Below are positions 33,338 to 41,743 of a stretch of 64,000 nucleotides of DNA, one piece after another (position 1 is the stretch's first letter; each line of letters begins with the position of its first letter). The stretch spans positions 3,500 to 67,499 of the forward strand of contig NZ_CBFIHX010000002.1 of assembly GCF_965662505.1 (NCBI RefSeq), given 5' to 3'. A model generated the notes under the pieces. The model was given only the letters and a program-made list of their open reading frames with translations, had not been told where the DNA came from and did no database searches. The position numbers were made by a program, and so were the translations under genes. The DNA comes from Pseudomaricurvus sp965662505. GTDB lineage: Bacteria; Pseudomonadota; Gammaproteobacteria; Pseudomonadales; Cellvibrionaceae.

Positions 33338-35557
33338 ATGAGCAAATGGACTGATTTTATGGGTTGGGTTGACGCACGTTTGCCGGTGACGCGCGCGTGG
33401 GAAACCCACATGAGCAAGTATTACGCTCCCAAGAACTTTAACTTTTGGTATTTTTTCGGGGTTCTCTCGATTTTGGTACTGGTTAACCAGCTGTTAACCG
33501 GTATCTGGCTGACCATGAACTACACGCCCAGTGCCGAAGAGGCGTTTGCCTCGGTGGAATACATCATGCGTGATGTGGACTACGGCTGGCTGCTGAGGTA
33601 CATGCACTCCACAGGCGCTTCCGCATTCTTTGTGGTGGTCTATCTGCACATGTTCCGTGGCCTGATGTACGGTTCCTACAAGGCTCCTCGCGAGCTGGTG
33701 TGGATTTTCGGTATGACCATCTATCTGGCGCTGATGGCCGAAGCCTTTATGGGCTACGTGCTGCCGTGGGGACAGATGTCCTATTGGGGTGCCCAGGTTA
33801 TTGTTTCCCTGTTTGGTGCAATTCCAGTTGTGGGTGATGATCTGGTTCAATGGATTCGCGGTGATTACCTGATCTCCGGTGCGACCCTGAACCGCTTCTT
33901 CTCTCTGCACGTGGTTGCGTTGCCGATTGTGATTCTGGCTCTGGTGGTCATGCACATTCTGGCACTGCACGAAGTGGGTTCCAACAACCCGGACGGCGTT
34001 GAAATCAAGAAGAACAAAGATGAAAACGGCGTGCCGAAAGATGGCGTTCCTTTCCATCCCTTCTACACAGTCCATGATCTGGTGGGCGTGACGGTATTCC
34101 TGTTTGTTTTCTGCTTCGTTCTCTTCTTTATGCCAGAGATGGGCGGGTTCTTCCTGGAGTATGCCAACTTTGAAGTGGCTAACGGTCTGAAAACCCCTCC
34201 GCACATTGCGCCGGTTTGGTATTTCACACCTTTCTACGCCATCCTGCGGGCTGTTACCATTGATATTGGTCCACTGAGTTCCAAGTTCCTGGGTCTGGTG
34301 GCCATGGGCGGTGCGATTGCGATTCTGTTTGTCTTGCCGTGGCTGGATAAGAGTCCTGTGAAGTCCATGCGTTATAAAGGCTTTATGCCTCGCGTATCGC
34401 TGATGTTGTTTGCGGCCATGTTCGTTGTACTGGGTTACCTGGGTGTGAAAGCGCCTACGGAAGGTCGTACAGTTCTGGCTCAGCTGGCGACGGTGTATTA
34501 CTTCGCTTACTTTATCCAAATGCCGATGTTCACCAATCCGCTGAAGAAGCAGACGGGTATTGTGAATATCGTCATCAGCCTGTTGCTGGGTGCGTTGCTG
34601 CTGAAGCTGTCTTGGGTAGGCTCTGACAAGTACCCGCTGTTTATCAGCCTGTTTGGTACTGTGATGGGTCTGTTTGTTGCGGCAACACCTTGGTTAACCG
34701 CCAAAGATGGCGTCGAGCCCGAGCCTGAGCGTGTGCAGTCCAAAGGCTTGCCGAAAATGCTGGTTTGGGGTGGCTTTATTCTGTTCCTGTTCCTGACCAT
34801 CGCACCCATCAAAGCGGTTGCTGCGGAAGGGGCTTTTAATTGTGGTGCCATCCAGTGTGATGAGATGGTGCCAGACTTGAAAGACAAAGAGTCCCTGCAA
34901 CGTGGTGCCAAGTGGTTCGCTAACTACTGCATGGGCTGTCACGCAGCAAAGTTTTCACGCTACCAGCGTGTAGCGGATGACCTGGGTATTCCTCATGAAG
35001 TCATGTTGGATAACATCGTCTTTGGCGACCAGAAAATCGGTGAGCTGATGGAAATTCCCATGCAGCCAAGTCAGTCCAAAGCCTGGTTTGGTGCCTCGCC
35101 ACCGGATTTGACACTGGTTGCCCGCTCTCGTTCTCCGGAGTGGCTCTACACTTATTTGCGCAGCTTTTACGCCGATGACACGCGCCACACTGGCGTTAAC
35201 AACAAGGTCTTCGATAAGGTTGCCATGCCGCACGTGATGCTTGAGCTGCAAGGCTTGCAGGAGTGCGCGCCGGGCCCGAAACTTGACCACCACGGTAAAG
35301 TGATTCGCGATCCGGTGACGGGTGAAGCCATTGCTGAAGCCGAGTGTGGTAGTCTGCAAGTTGGCAAGGTGAAAGGGACCATGGATGAAAAGGAATTTGA
35401 TCAGGCCATATACGATCTGGTGAATTTCCTGGAATACATTGCTGAGCCGGTTGCGGTTGATCGTGAGCGCATCGGTGTCTACGTGCTGTTGTTCCTCGCC
35501 GTATTGTTTGTTTTTGTCTACCTGTTGAACCGCGAATACTGGAGAGAAATCCACTAG
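33338..35557 (+). CDS. petBC: Fused cytochrome b / cytochrome c1 of the bc1 complex
   Basis: One uninterrupted 739-codon frame encodes both haem subunits of ubiquinol-cytochrome c reductase, which most gammaproteobacteria make as separate PetB (about 400 residues) and PetC (about 260). Residues 1 to about 400 are cytochrome b: haem ligands His90/His104 in helix B and His191/His206 in helix D, and a PVWY quinol-site motif. Residues about 400-470 add extra hydrophobic helices. From about 474 a signal-like helix (MLVWGGFILFLFLTIAPIKAVAA) leads into cytochrome c1 with the haem-binding CMGCH at 531-535 and a C-terminal anchor. The ATG for residue 474 (34757) has AAAGG 10 nt upstream, so internal initiation is possible. 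Proteolytic maturation, as for the FbcH b/c1 precursor of Bradyrhizobium, is the other option. Confidence 0.93.
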   Translation: MSKWTDFMGWVDARLPVTRAWETHMSKYYAPKNFNFWYFFGVLSILVLVNQLLTGIWLTMNYTPSAEEAFASVEYIMRDVDYGWLLRYMHSTGASAFFVVVYLHMFRGLMYGSYKAPRELVWIFGMTIYLALMAEAFMGYVLPWGQMSYWGAQVIVSLFGAIPVVGDDLVQWIRGDYLISGATLNRFFSLHVVALPIVILALVVMHILALHEVGSNNPDGVEIKKNKDENGVPKDGVPFHPFYTVHDLVGVTVFLFVFCFVLFFMPEMGGFFLEYANFEVANGLKTPPHIAPVWYFTPFYAILRAVTIDIGPLSSKFLGLVAMGGAIAILFVLPWLDKSPVKSMRYKGFMPRVSLMLFAAMFVVLGYLGVKAPTEGRTVLAQLATVYYFAYFIQMPMFTNPLKKQTGIVNIVISLLLGALLLKLSWVGSDKYPLFISLFGTVMGLFVAATPWLTAKDGVEPEPERVQSKGLPKMLVWGGFILFLFLTIAPIKAVAAEGAFNCGAIQCDEMVPDLKDKESLQRGAKWFANYCMGCHAAKFSRYQRVADDLGIPHEVMLDNIVFGDQKIGELMEIPMQPSQSKAWFGASPPDLTLVARSRSPEWLYTYLRSFYADDTRHTGVNNKVFDKVAMPHVMLELQGLQECAPGPKLDHHGKVIRDPVTGEAIAEAECGSLQVGKVKGTMDEKEFDQAIYDLVNFLEYIAEPVAVDRERIGVYVLLFLAVLFVFVYLLNREYWREIH

Positions 35558-35578
35558 ATTTTCGGGGTTTGGCTTTCC

Positions 35579-35616
35579 GGGCGGTCTGCATAAGCAGTCC
35601 GCCCGTTTGTGTTTTT
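35579..35616 (+). terminator. Terminator of the pet operon
   Basis: GGGCGG-T-CTGC (35579-35589) pairs with GCAG-T-CCGCCC (35594-35604) across an ATAA loop, with one T-T mismatch. A T-rich tail (GTTTGTGTTTTT) follows. It separates the bc1 genes from sspA. Confidence 0.8.
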
Positions 35617-35642
35617 AAATTCTACTTATTGAGGTGAAGCCC

Positions 35643-36275
35643 ATGGGCGTTGTGGCCAAGCGTTCTTCCATGACCTATTTTTCTGATGCGTGTGACCATT
35701 ACAGTCATCGTGTTCGTATTGTTCTGGCGGAAAAAGGTGTGTCCGTTGATATCATTGACGTGGACCCTAAAAACAAGCCGGAAGAACTGGCAGAATTGAA
35801 CCCTTACAATGCTTTGCCGACTCTGGTGGATCGCGATCTGTCTTTGTACGAAACCAAAGTTATGATGGAGTATCTGGATGAGCGTTTCCCTCATCCACCG
35901 CTATTGCCTGTCTACCCGGTAGCACGTGCCCAGACTCGTCTGTGGATGCATCGCATCGAGAATGACTGGAGTCCTATGGTTGACACCATCATTAATGGGA
36001 AAAACAAAGAAGCCGCAGCAAAAGCTCGTAAAGAGCTGAAAGAAAGCCTGCTGACAATTGCACCGATCTTCTCTGAACTGCCTTACTTTATGAGTGAAGA
36101 GTTTACCATCGCTGACTGTTGTCTGGCTCCGATCTTGTGGCGTCTGCAGCAGATGGACATCGAACTGCCGAAAACCAAACAGGCCAAGCCGTTGCAGGAT
36201 TATATGGATCGTCTGTTTGCCAGAGAGTCATTCCAGGAGAGCTTGACCGAGCTCGAGCGGGAAATGCGTCTCTAA
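35643..36275 (+). CDS. sspA: Stringent starvation protein A
   Basis: SspA is a glutathione-transferase-fold protein that binds RNA polymerase and changes transcription during starvation. The product (210 residues from ATG 35643) has the thioredoxin-like N-terminal domain (SMTYFSDACDHYSHRVRIVLAEKG, PYNALPTLVDRDL) and a helical C-terminal domain. The conserved FPHPPLLPVYPVARAQ surface motif is present. A GTG at 35634 is part of the GAGG ribosome-binding site and not the start. It lies downstream of the pet operon and 85 bp before sspB, the common order. Confidence 0.95.
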   Translation: MGVVAKRSSMTYFSDACDHYSHRVRIVLAEKGVSVDIIDVDPKNKPEELAELNPYNALPTLVDRDLSLYETKVMMEYLDERFPHPPLLPVYPVARAQTRLWMHRIENDWSPMVDTIINGKNKEAAAKARKELKESLLTIAPIFSELPYFMSEEFTIADCCLAPILWRLQQMDIELPKTKQAKPLQDYMDRLFARESFQESLTELEREMRL

Positions 36276-36360
36276 TCGTTGCTGAATCACGATGCTGCCG
36301 AGCTGGCAGCGTCGTTATGACACAGTCAATGTGGTCTAGCGACCAGGTAAGGAATTTTCA

Positions 36361-36783
36361 ATGGGTATGACATCTAGCCGACCGTATATGTTACGGGCAC
36401 TCTATGACTGGATAGTGGACAATGAGTGTACGCCGTATCTACTGGTGGACGCTCACGCTTCTGATGTGGAAGTGCCACAGCAGTATGTGAACAAGGATGG
36501 TCAGATTGTTCTGAATATTGCGCCAACCGCGGTGGTGGGTTTAACCATTGAAAATGCTGCGGTGAGCTTTAATGCACGTTTCGGCGGCATTCCCACGAAT
36601 ATCTATGTTCCCTGCTCCGGAGTTTTGGGGATTTACGCCCGAGAGAACGGCCAGGGCATGATTTTTGAGCCGGAGCCTGAACTGGATCCTGAGCCGCCAA
36701 AGCCGACGACCAAAGATAAAGCTGAAAAATCGGTTGAGCCTCAGACGGATGCTAAACGCCCCAGTCTGAAGGTTGTGAAGTAA
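36361..36783 (+). CDS. sspB: ClpXP adaptor SspB
   Basis: SspB brings ssrA-tagged proteins to ClpXP. The 140-residue product has the folded substrate-binding domain (about 1-110: SSRPYMLRALYDWIVDN, TPYLLVDAH, GQIVLNIAPTAV). A flexible acidic/proline linker and a C-terminal RPSLKVVK motif that docks on ClpX follow. The stop codon lies in a 14-bp tandem duplication. Confidence 0.95.
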   Translation: MGMTSSRPYMLRALYDWIVDNECTPYLLVDAHASDVEVPQQYVNKDGQIVLNIAPTAVVGLTIENAAVSFNARFGGIPTNIYVPCSGVLGIYARENGQGMIFEPEPELDPEPPKPTTKDKAEKSVEPQTDAKRPSLKVVK

Positions 36784-36802
36784 GTCAGGTGAAGTAAGTT
36801 GC
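36775..36802 (+). repeat. 14-bp tandem duplication covering the sspB stop codon
   Basis: GTGAAGTAAGTCAG (36775-36788) is followed by GTGAAGTAAGTTGC (36789-36802), 11 to 12 of 14 bases equal depending on the end chosen. The first copy holds the last two sspB codons and TAA; the second copies the same Val-Lys-stop in another frame. Confidence 0.75.
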
Positions 36803-36821
36803 GATTGTCGTGACGATGGCA

Positions 36822-36854
36822 AAAGGCGCTGCCCAGGGGGTAAGCGCCTTTTTT
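36822..36854 (+). terminator. Terminator of sspAB
   Basis: AAAGGCGC (36822-36829) pairs with GCGCCTTT (36844-36851), and the T-run extends to 36854. The ribosome-binding site of the next gene (GAGGAG) begins only 4 bp later. Confidence 0.82.
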
Positions 36855-36871
36855 ATTTGAGGAGTCGTATT

Positions 36872-37204
36872 TTGCCGGAACTGAAAACCGTTGGACTGTT
36901 TGCGGTGACTGCGTTGGCCGAAATTATTGGCTGTTATTTGCCGTACCTTTGGCTGCGCGAAGGGAAATCCATTTTGTTATTGGTGCCTGCGGCACTGAGT
37001 TTGGCCGTCTTTGCCTGGTTGCTGTCATTGCACCCAACGGCAGCGGGCAGGGTCTATGCAGCCTATGGTGGCGTCTACATTATGATGGCGATTTTGTGGT
37101 TGTGGATTGTCGATGGCGTTCGTCCAACAGCCTGGGATTTGCTTGGCTCTGGTGTTGCGTTACTGGGCATGGCCATTATTATGTTTGCTCCTCGCTCCTC
37201 ATAA
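36872..37204 (+). CDS. YnfA/UPF0060-family small membrane protein
   Basis: A 110-residue protein with four membrane helices. The YnfA family is related to small multidrug-resistance pumps; its substrates are not settled. LAEIIGCYLPYLWLR, RVYAAYGGVYI and the closing DLLGSGVALLGMAIIMFAPR are family signatures. There is no ATG near the start; TTG 36872 with GAGGAG 8 nt upstream gives the usual N-terminus (PELKTVGLFAVTALAE). A TTG at 36857 overlaps the terminator and is less likely. Confidence 0.85.
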   Translation: MPELKTVGLFAVTALAEIIGCYLPYLWLREGKSILLLVPAALSLAVFAWLLSLHPTAAGRVYAAYGGVYIMMAILWLWIVDGVRPTAWDLLGSGVALLGMAIIMFAPRSS

Positions 37205-37247
37205 TTCTCGACGGCTGCTGTTCATTCCGGGCTGACAGGACAATTTC

Positions 37248-37640
37248 ATGGCAAAACCGCAAAGCAAAACTGAAAAGAAAATAGATAACAATATCCGTCT
37301 GGCTTTAACGGATGTCTGTGAGCAGGTGTTGGGACGACTTCAGGGGTTCGAGTGGTTGACCCATCAGGCGAATTACACCAACTTCCCAGCCAGCCTGTTA
37401 GTCACTTGTGTATTTGATACAGAAGAGAATCTTCAAGCTGCGATAACGACTGGCGAAGCCGAGCAGTTGAAGAAGCAGATTCAGATGAAGCTGCTGAAAA
37501 TTGGGGTGAAATTCAAAGCTCTGAATCAACAGGTGGTGTTTGATTCGGAAGAGGCTTGTGAGTTGCACAGTGAAGGTAGCTGGGCCAGACGACTGGAGGC
37601 TCGCAAGGGGCGCAGTGTGTTGAAAAACCGGCCAAGCTGA
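37248..37640 (+). CDS. Conserved protein of unknown function (130 aa)
   Basis: I recognise this as a small protein found in Pseudomonas-like bacteria but do not know its role. Some relatives have been labelled Fis-family regulator, without a visible Fis helix-turn-helix here. The sequence is soluble with no signal peptide. It starts with a lysine-rich segment (KPQSKTEKKIDNNIRLALTDVCEQ), then LQGFEWLTHQANYTNFPASLLVTCVFD, and ends in a basic tail (RRLEARKGRSVLKNR). A bidirectional terminator separates it from cysK. Confidence 0.75.
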   Translation: MAKPQSKTEKKIDNNIRLALTDVCEQVLGRLQGFEWLTHQANYTNFPASLLVTCVFDTEENLQAAITTGEAEQLKKQIQMKLLKIGVKFKALNQQVVFDSEEACELHSEGSWARRLEARKGRSVLKNRPS

Positions 37641-37657
37641 ACTTGTGAGACTTAAAC

Positions 37658-37692
37658 AAAAAAGGCGATGGTGTGAATCATCGCCTTTTTTG
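37658..37692. terminator. Bidirectional terminator between unknown gene and cysK
   Basis: AAAAAAGGCGATG (37658-37670) pairs with CATCGCCTTTTTT (37679-37691) around an 8-nt loop. With A and T runs on both sides it can stop transcription from each direction. Confidence 0.88.
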
Positions 37693-37707
37693 TTTGCGGA
37701 GGGAGTG

Positions 37708-38676
37708 TTATTGCTGCAATTCCTTCTCGCTGAACTGACCGGCAAACAGGATGCTGGACAAATAGCGTTCGCCAGAGTCAGGCAGAATGACAACGATATT
37801 TTTACCACCATTCTCGGGCAGCTCTGCCAGGTGCAGGGCCGCAGACAGTGCTGCGCCGGAGGAAATGCCTGCCAAAATACCTTCTTCTTTCATCAAGCGT
37901 TGTGCCATCTCAATGGCATTTTCATTACTGACTTTTTCGACGCCATCGACCAGGGAGATATCCAGGTTCTTTGGGATAAAGCCGGCGCCAATACCCTGAA
38001 TTTTGTGAGGGGAGGGCTGTATCTCCTCGCCGGCGATGGTTTGGCTGATAACAGGGGAAGCTTCAGGTTCTACTGCGATGCACTTTACATCCAGTCCTTT
38101 GGTATTTTTCAGGTAGCGGGCGGTACCGGTCAGGGTGCCGCCAGTGCCAACGCCCGCGACAAAGATATCCACCTTGCCTTCGGTATCTTCGTAAATTTCA
38201 GGGCCGGTGGTTTTTTCGTGAATCTCGGGGTTGGCCGGATTTTCAAATTGTCGCGGCATAAAGGTGCCTTGTGGATCCTGCGCTGCAATTTCTTCGGCTT
38301 TGGCGATGGCGCCGTTCATGCCTTTTTCGCCAGGAGTCAGTTCCAGTTCGGCTCCCAGCGCTTTGATCAGCTGACGACGCTCCAGACTCATGGTGTTGGG
38401 CATGGTCAAAATCAGTTTGTAGCCTTTTGCGGCGCACACGAACGCCAGTGCAATGCCTGTGTTGCCGCTGGTGGGTTCAACCACGGTCATGCCTGGTTTT
38501 AGGGCGCCGCGTTTTTCTGCGTCCCAGATCATATTGGCGCCAATGCGGCATTTTACCGAGGTGGCGGGATTGCGTGACTCCAATTTAACGAAGACATTTT
38601 TATCGGTAATCCGGTTCAGCTTGACCAGTGGCGTTTTGCCGATGGTCAGCGAATTATCTTGGTAAATCTGGCTCAT
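37708..38676 (-). CDS. cysK: Cysteine synthase A
   Basis: CysK makes cysteine from O-acetylserine and sulfide with PLP. From ATG 38676 the product has 322 residues and is close to E. coli CysK throughout. PLP lysine is Lys42 in SVKCRIGANMIWDAEK, the substrate loop is EPTSGNTGIALAF, the phosphate loop is GVGTGGTLTG, and the C-terminus is EKELQQ. A second ATG one codon upstream (38679) is possible. No CysB site could be placed with confidence in the 180 bp upstream. Confidence 0.96.
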   Translation of the reverse strand: MSQIYQDNSLTIGKTPLVKLNRITDKNVFVKLESRNPATSVKCRIGANMIWDAEKRGALKPGMTVVEPTSGNTGIALAFVCAAKGYKLILTMPNTMSLERRQLIKALGAELELTPGEKGMNGAIAKAEEIAAQDPQGTFMPRQFENPANPEIHEKTTGPEIYEDTEGKVDIFVAGVGTGGTLTGTARYLKNTKGLDVKCIAVEPEASPVISQTIAGEEIQPSPHKIQGIGAGFIPKNLDISLVDGVEKVSNENAIEMAQRLMKEEGILAGISSGAALSAALHLAELPENGGKNIVVILPDSGERYLSSILFAGQFSEKELQQ

Positions 38677-38875
38677 CACTTAAATCCTTTGGTTGGTTAA
38701 TTAGCCCTAAATCGCCATTGAAACGCACCCCGAAACGGCTGGCAAGCAAAACCATATATAGCCTTTTGGGATTAACTTAATTTTGCTAATTACGAATTCG
38801 TATTGGTGACTTGTCCTTAACTCCTTAATACTGACTCTGGAGTCCTTAGAAAATATAATGAAAAAGGAGCGCTGT

Positions 38876-39493
38876 ATGGCCATTTTGGAACATACCCTTG
38901 GAATCCTGCTACATCCCGATAAAGAATGGAAAGCGATTCGCAACGAACGCCATTCCTTTCTGCAAGTCTTTATTAGTCACGTGCCGTTTCTGGCGCTTAT
39001 CCCAACTCTTGCTTCTTATTATGGCGTCACTCAGGTGGGGTGGGTCGTTGCCGATGGAGAGCCCGTGCGGCTGACGGCAGCCAGTGCCATGAGTCTGTGT
39101 GCGGCGACCTATGTCGCGTTACTGGCAGGTGTGTATCTGTTGGGGGAATTTATTAACTGGATGGCGAAAACCTACGGTGTCGCCGGTAGCGACGAAGAGC
39201 GTCACTATGAGGGAACCGCGCTGGCGGTGTATGTCTCGACGCCGATCTTCCTGGCAGGAATTCTTCAGGTGTATCCCGATCTCTGGGTGAATGCTCTGGC
39301 CACGGTGATTGCGGGTGCCTATGCAGTGTATCTGGTGTATGAAGGCATTCCGATTCTGATGAACATTTCCAAAGAGCAGGCCTTTATGTACGCCACGTCG
39401 GTAGTGACTGTGGGCCTGGTGATGATGGTGATTGTGCGGGTTGGTTCTGTACTGGTTTGGGGGATGGGAATGGGGCCTGTCTACGTGGATTGA
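38876..39493 (+). CDS. Yip1-domain membrane protein
   Basis: A 205-residue protein with about five membrane helices and the Yip1-like opening LEHTLGILLHPDKEWKAIRNE, in which an amphipathic N-terminal segment with P-x-x-x-W precedes the helices. Bacterial Yip1 proteins are of unknown function. GGAG at 7 nt before ATG 38876 favours that start over ATG 38858. It is transcribed alone and followed by a strong terminator. Confidence 0.8.
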   Translation: MAILEHTLGILLHPDKEWKAIRNERHSFLQVFISHVPFLALIPTLASYYGVTQVGWVVADGEPVRLTAASAMSLCAATYVALLAGVYLLGEFINWMAKTYGVAGSDEERHYEGTALAVYVSTPIFLAGILQVYPDLWVNALATVIAGAYAVYLVYEGIPILMNISKEQAFMYATSVVTVGLVMMVIVRVGSVLVWGMGMGPVYVD

Positions 39494-39532
39494 CCCGCTA
39501 AAGAAACCAGCAAGCAATCATAATATCCCAAT

Positions 39533-39559
39533 AAAAAAGAGCCGAAAGGCTCTTTTTTT
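39533..39559 (+). terminator. Terminator after the Yip1-like gene
   Basis: AAAAAAGAGCC (39533-39543), loop GAAA, GGCTCTTTTTTT (39548-39559). The GAAA tetraloop and T-run make a strong terminator. Confidence 0.88.
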
Positions 39560-39645
39560 GTGTTTGCTAACAGGGTTTCAGTTTATGTGTGTTGGTCTTC
39601 ATACTGCTACTGACGTGATGTCTTACAGCAGTCGAAGTAGTGGTT

Positions 39646-41616
39646 TTACTGCAGTAGCGGCGGCACTGGGCAATCAAGGCAGTCGGCAATAGCTCGGAAC
39701 AGTTCGTATTCCTGCGGATCCACTTTGCCATCGTGCTGAATGCAGGCGATTAACGCTTTCAACAGAGCCGGTTTTTGCAGCGGCTTAAGCTGTTGCAGTT
39801 GCTGAATGGCGCTGTCGAGCATGGGAAGAGAGAGTTGACCGTCCCCCAGCAGAGGCAGGTTGGCCAGTCCCAGTTTAGCCATGGCACTATTGTAAGCGGC
39901 TTCAGCGGGGGCTGCAGCATTGTGCCCGGCCGTGGCCAGAGTGCTGATCAGTTGTTGGCAGGGTACGCCCAGCTGGCGGATGCTGGCGCTTGCTGTGTGG
40001 TTGGAGCTCTTTGGTTCCATGGTGTTGATCAGCATCCGATACAGTGCCCACTCAAACGTATCGACTTGTTTGTCGGCCTTGATCAGAGCAATCACATTTT
40101 CTTTAAAAAGCTGGTATTGAGGTGTCGACAGAGTTTTCAGGGCTGAGGTCGTGAGTGTGAACAGCGGCAATCGCAGTGTTCTGGGCAGCTGTTGCACAGA
40201 GCTCTGCAGCTCCTGAGTGAGTTTAAAAACGACCGGATGCGCCCGTTGCTGTAGCTGTTGCCACTGGCTGTCGGCAGTGTCCGTCTGAATCAGCAGGCTG
40301 TAGATAATCGCTCTGGCTGCAAACGGATCATGTGCCGCCTCGGACAAGTGATCGGGGATGTCTTGCAGCACGCGTTGTGCCTGCTGAACATGCTCTGGCG
40401 TGGGTGAGCCGATGTCTTCAAGAGAAATGTCCGCAGTGGCGACATCTCTGTCTGCTGTTGTTGGATGAGCGCTTGAGGTATGGGGTTGGGAGGCGGCAGA
40501 GCCTGCTCCCGCCGCAAAGCCGCTCACAGCCTCGCTGGCGTTGGGTGACGCTGAACTTCGGGGGCCTGAATACTCTCCGTTCCAATTGGGATCGATGCGC
40601 TTGATGCGGGTTTCCAGTGGCGGGTGAGTGGCCATCAGGCTGTTCATGGAAGAGAGAATCGCCTCGCCGAAATACATATGGCTGTACTCTTCGGCGTTGG
40701 GGTGGCGAATCTCCGCCGCATGACTGAAGCCGCCAATCTTTTGCAGCGCCTGGCTGATGCCGTCGGGATTGCGGGTGAATTGCACGGCCGAGGCATCCGC
40801 CAGAAATTCCCGCTGGCGACTGACAGCGGCTTTAATCCATTTACCAAAAAACGTGCCCGCATAACCCAGAATCACAAGACCCAGGCCGAGACCGAGCATG
40901 GCGATACCGGAGTTGTCTTTATCCCGTCGACTGCTGAACCCCTGACTGTACATGCCGCTGCGCAGCAGAATCGATCCCAGCAGACCGATAATCAAAATGC
41001 CGTGCAAAATACCGATCAAGCGAATGTTGATGCGCATATCACCGTGCAGGATGTGGCTGAACTCATGAGCGATGACGCCCTGAAGCTGTTCTCGATTCAG
41101 CAGTTTCATACAGCCGCGGGTAACACCAATGACTGCGTCGTTGGCATCATAACCGGCGGCAAAGGCGTTGATACCGTCTTCATCCAGTAGAAACACCGGT
41201 GGCACCGGGGTGCCGGAGGCGATGGCCATCTCTTCCACCACATTGAGGAGTTTGCGCTCATCGGCATCGGCGGTATTGGGTTGCAGGCGTCGTCCGCCCA
41301 GAGATTCCGCGACTTTTTCACCGCCACCGGAAAGCTGCATCAGTTTATACAGGCTGCCAATGGCCACCACACACAACACCACTGCCGCAATCCCGCCCAC
41401 CAGATCCCAGCTGACGATCTGCATGATGCCCGTGACGCCGCCATCAATCTGTTGCAACGGCGCGTGACGTTTTTGATTTTGAACATCGAAAAAGTAGAGG
41501 AATCCGGCGACGAAAGCTGTCGTGATGGCAATCAGGCTCAATATTGCCATCCCAAAAAGCACAATAAGACGGGTGGTGTTTTTACGGGCCTGATCCTGAT
41601 GTTCAAAAAAGTTCAT
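39646..41616 (-). CDS. M48 metalloprotease with C-terminal TerB-like domain
   Basis: A 656-residue membrane protein. Two N-terminal helices (about 17-42 and 68-92) are followed by an HtpX-like M48 peptidase domain with the zinc motif HEFSH at 184-188. A second pair of helices (about 200-220 and 240-262) precedes the downstream glutamate region (QREFLADASAVQF). After a low-complexity linker (about 350-420) comes a helical region (about 430-656) whose end, ALIACIQHDGKVDPQEYELFRAIAD, resembles a TerB/DjlA-type acidic helical domain. It is paired with lemA 127 bp upstream on the same strand, a widespread LemA/M48 pairing. It probably acts in membrane-protein quality control; the role of the TerB-like part is unknown. 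Confidence 0.88.
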   Translation of the reverse strand: MNFFEHQDQARKNTTRLIVLFGMAILSLIAITTAFVAGFLYFFDVQNQKRHAPLQQIDGGVTGIMQIVSWDLVGGIAAVVLCVVAIGSLYKLMQLSGGGEKVAESLGGRRLQPNTADADERKLLNVVEEMAIASGTPVPPVFLLDEDGINAFAAGYDANDAVIGVTRGCMKLLNREQLQGVIAHEFSHILHGDMRINIRLIGILHGILIIGLLGSILLRSGMYSQGFSSRRDKDNSGIAMLGLGLGLVILGYAGTFFGKWIKAAVSRQREFLADASAVQFTRNPDGISQALQKIGGFSHAAEIRHPNAEEYSHMYFGEAILSSMNSLMATHPPLETRIKRIDPNWNGEYSGPRSSASPNASEAVSGFAAGAGSAASQPHTSSAHPTTADRDVATADISLEDIGSPTPEHVQQAQRVLQDIPDHLSEAAHDPFAARAIIYSLLIQTDTADSQWQQLQQRAHPVVFKLTQELQSSVQQLPRTLRLPLFTLTTSALKTLSTPQYQLFKENVIALIKADKQVDTFEWALYRMLINTMEPKSSNHTASASIRQLGVPCQQLISTLATAGHNAAAPAEAAYNSAMAKLGLANLPLLGDGQLSLPMLDSAIQQLQQLKPLQKPALLKALIACIQHDGKVDPQEYELFRAIADCLDCPVPPLLQ

Positions 41617-41743
41617 GGTTCGACTTACTGTTGCTGAGGTTGATGAGCGGAAGTGGTGGTGACGTTGGGAGGGCTTGCCGAGTTGATCCCGGCAAGCCTC
41701 TCACCAACAGACTGAATACAAACAGAGCGGTAAGAATGCTGCT

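Noticed and set aside
33494..34519. 341-codon open frame opposite cytochrome b
   Set aside because: Shadow frame rich in His and Gln produced by the complement of membrane-helix codons.
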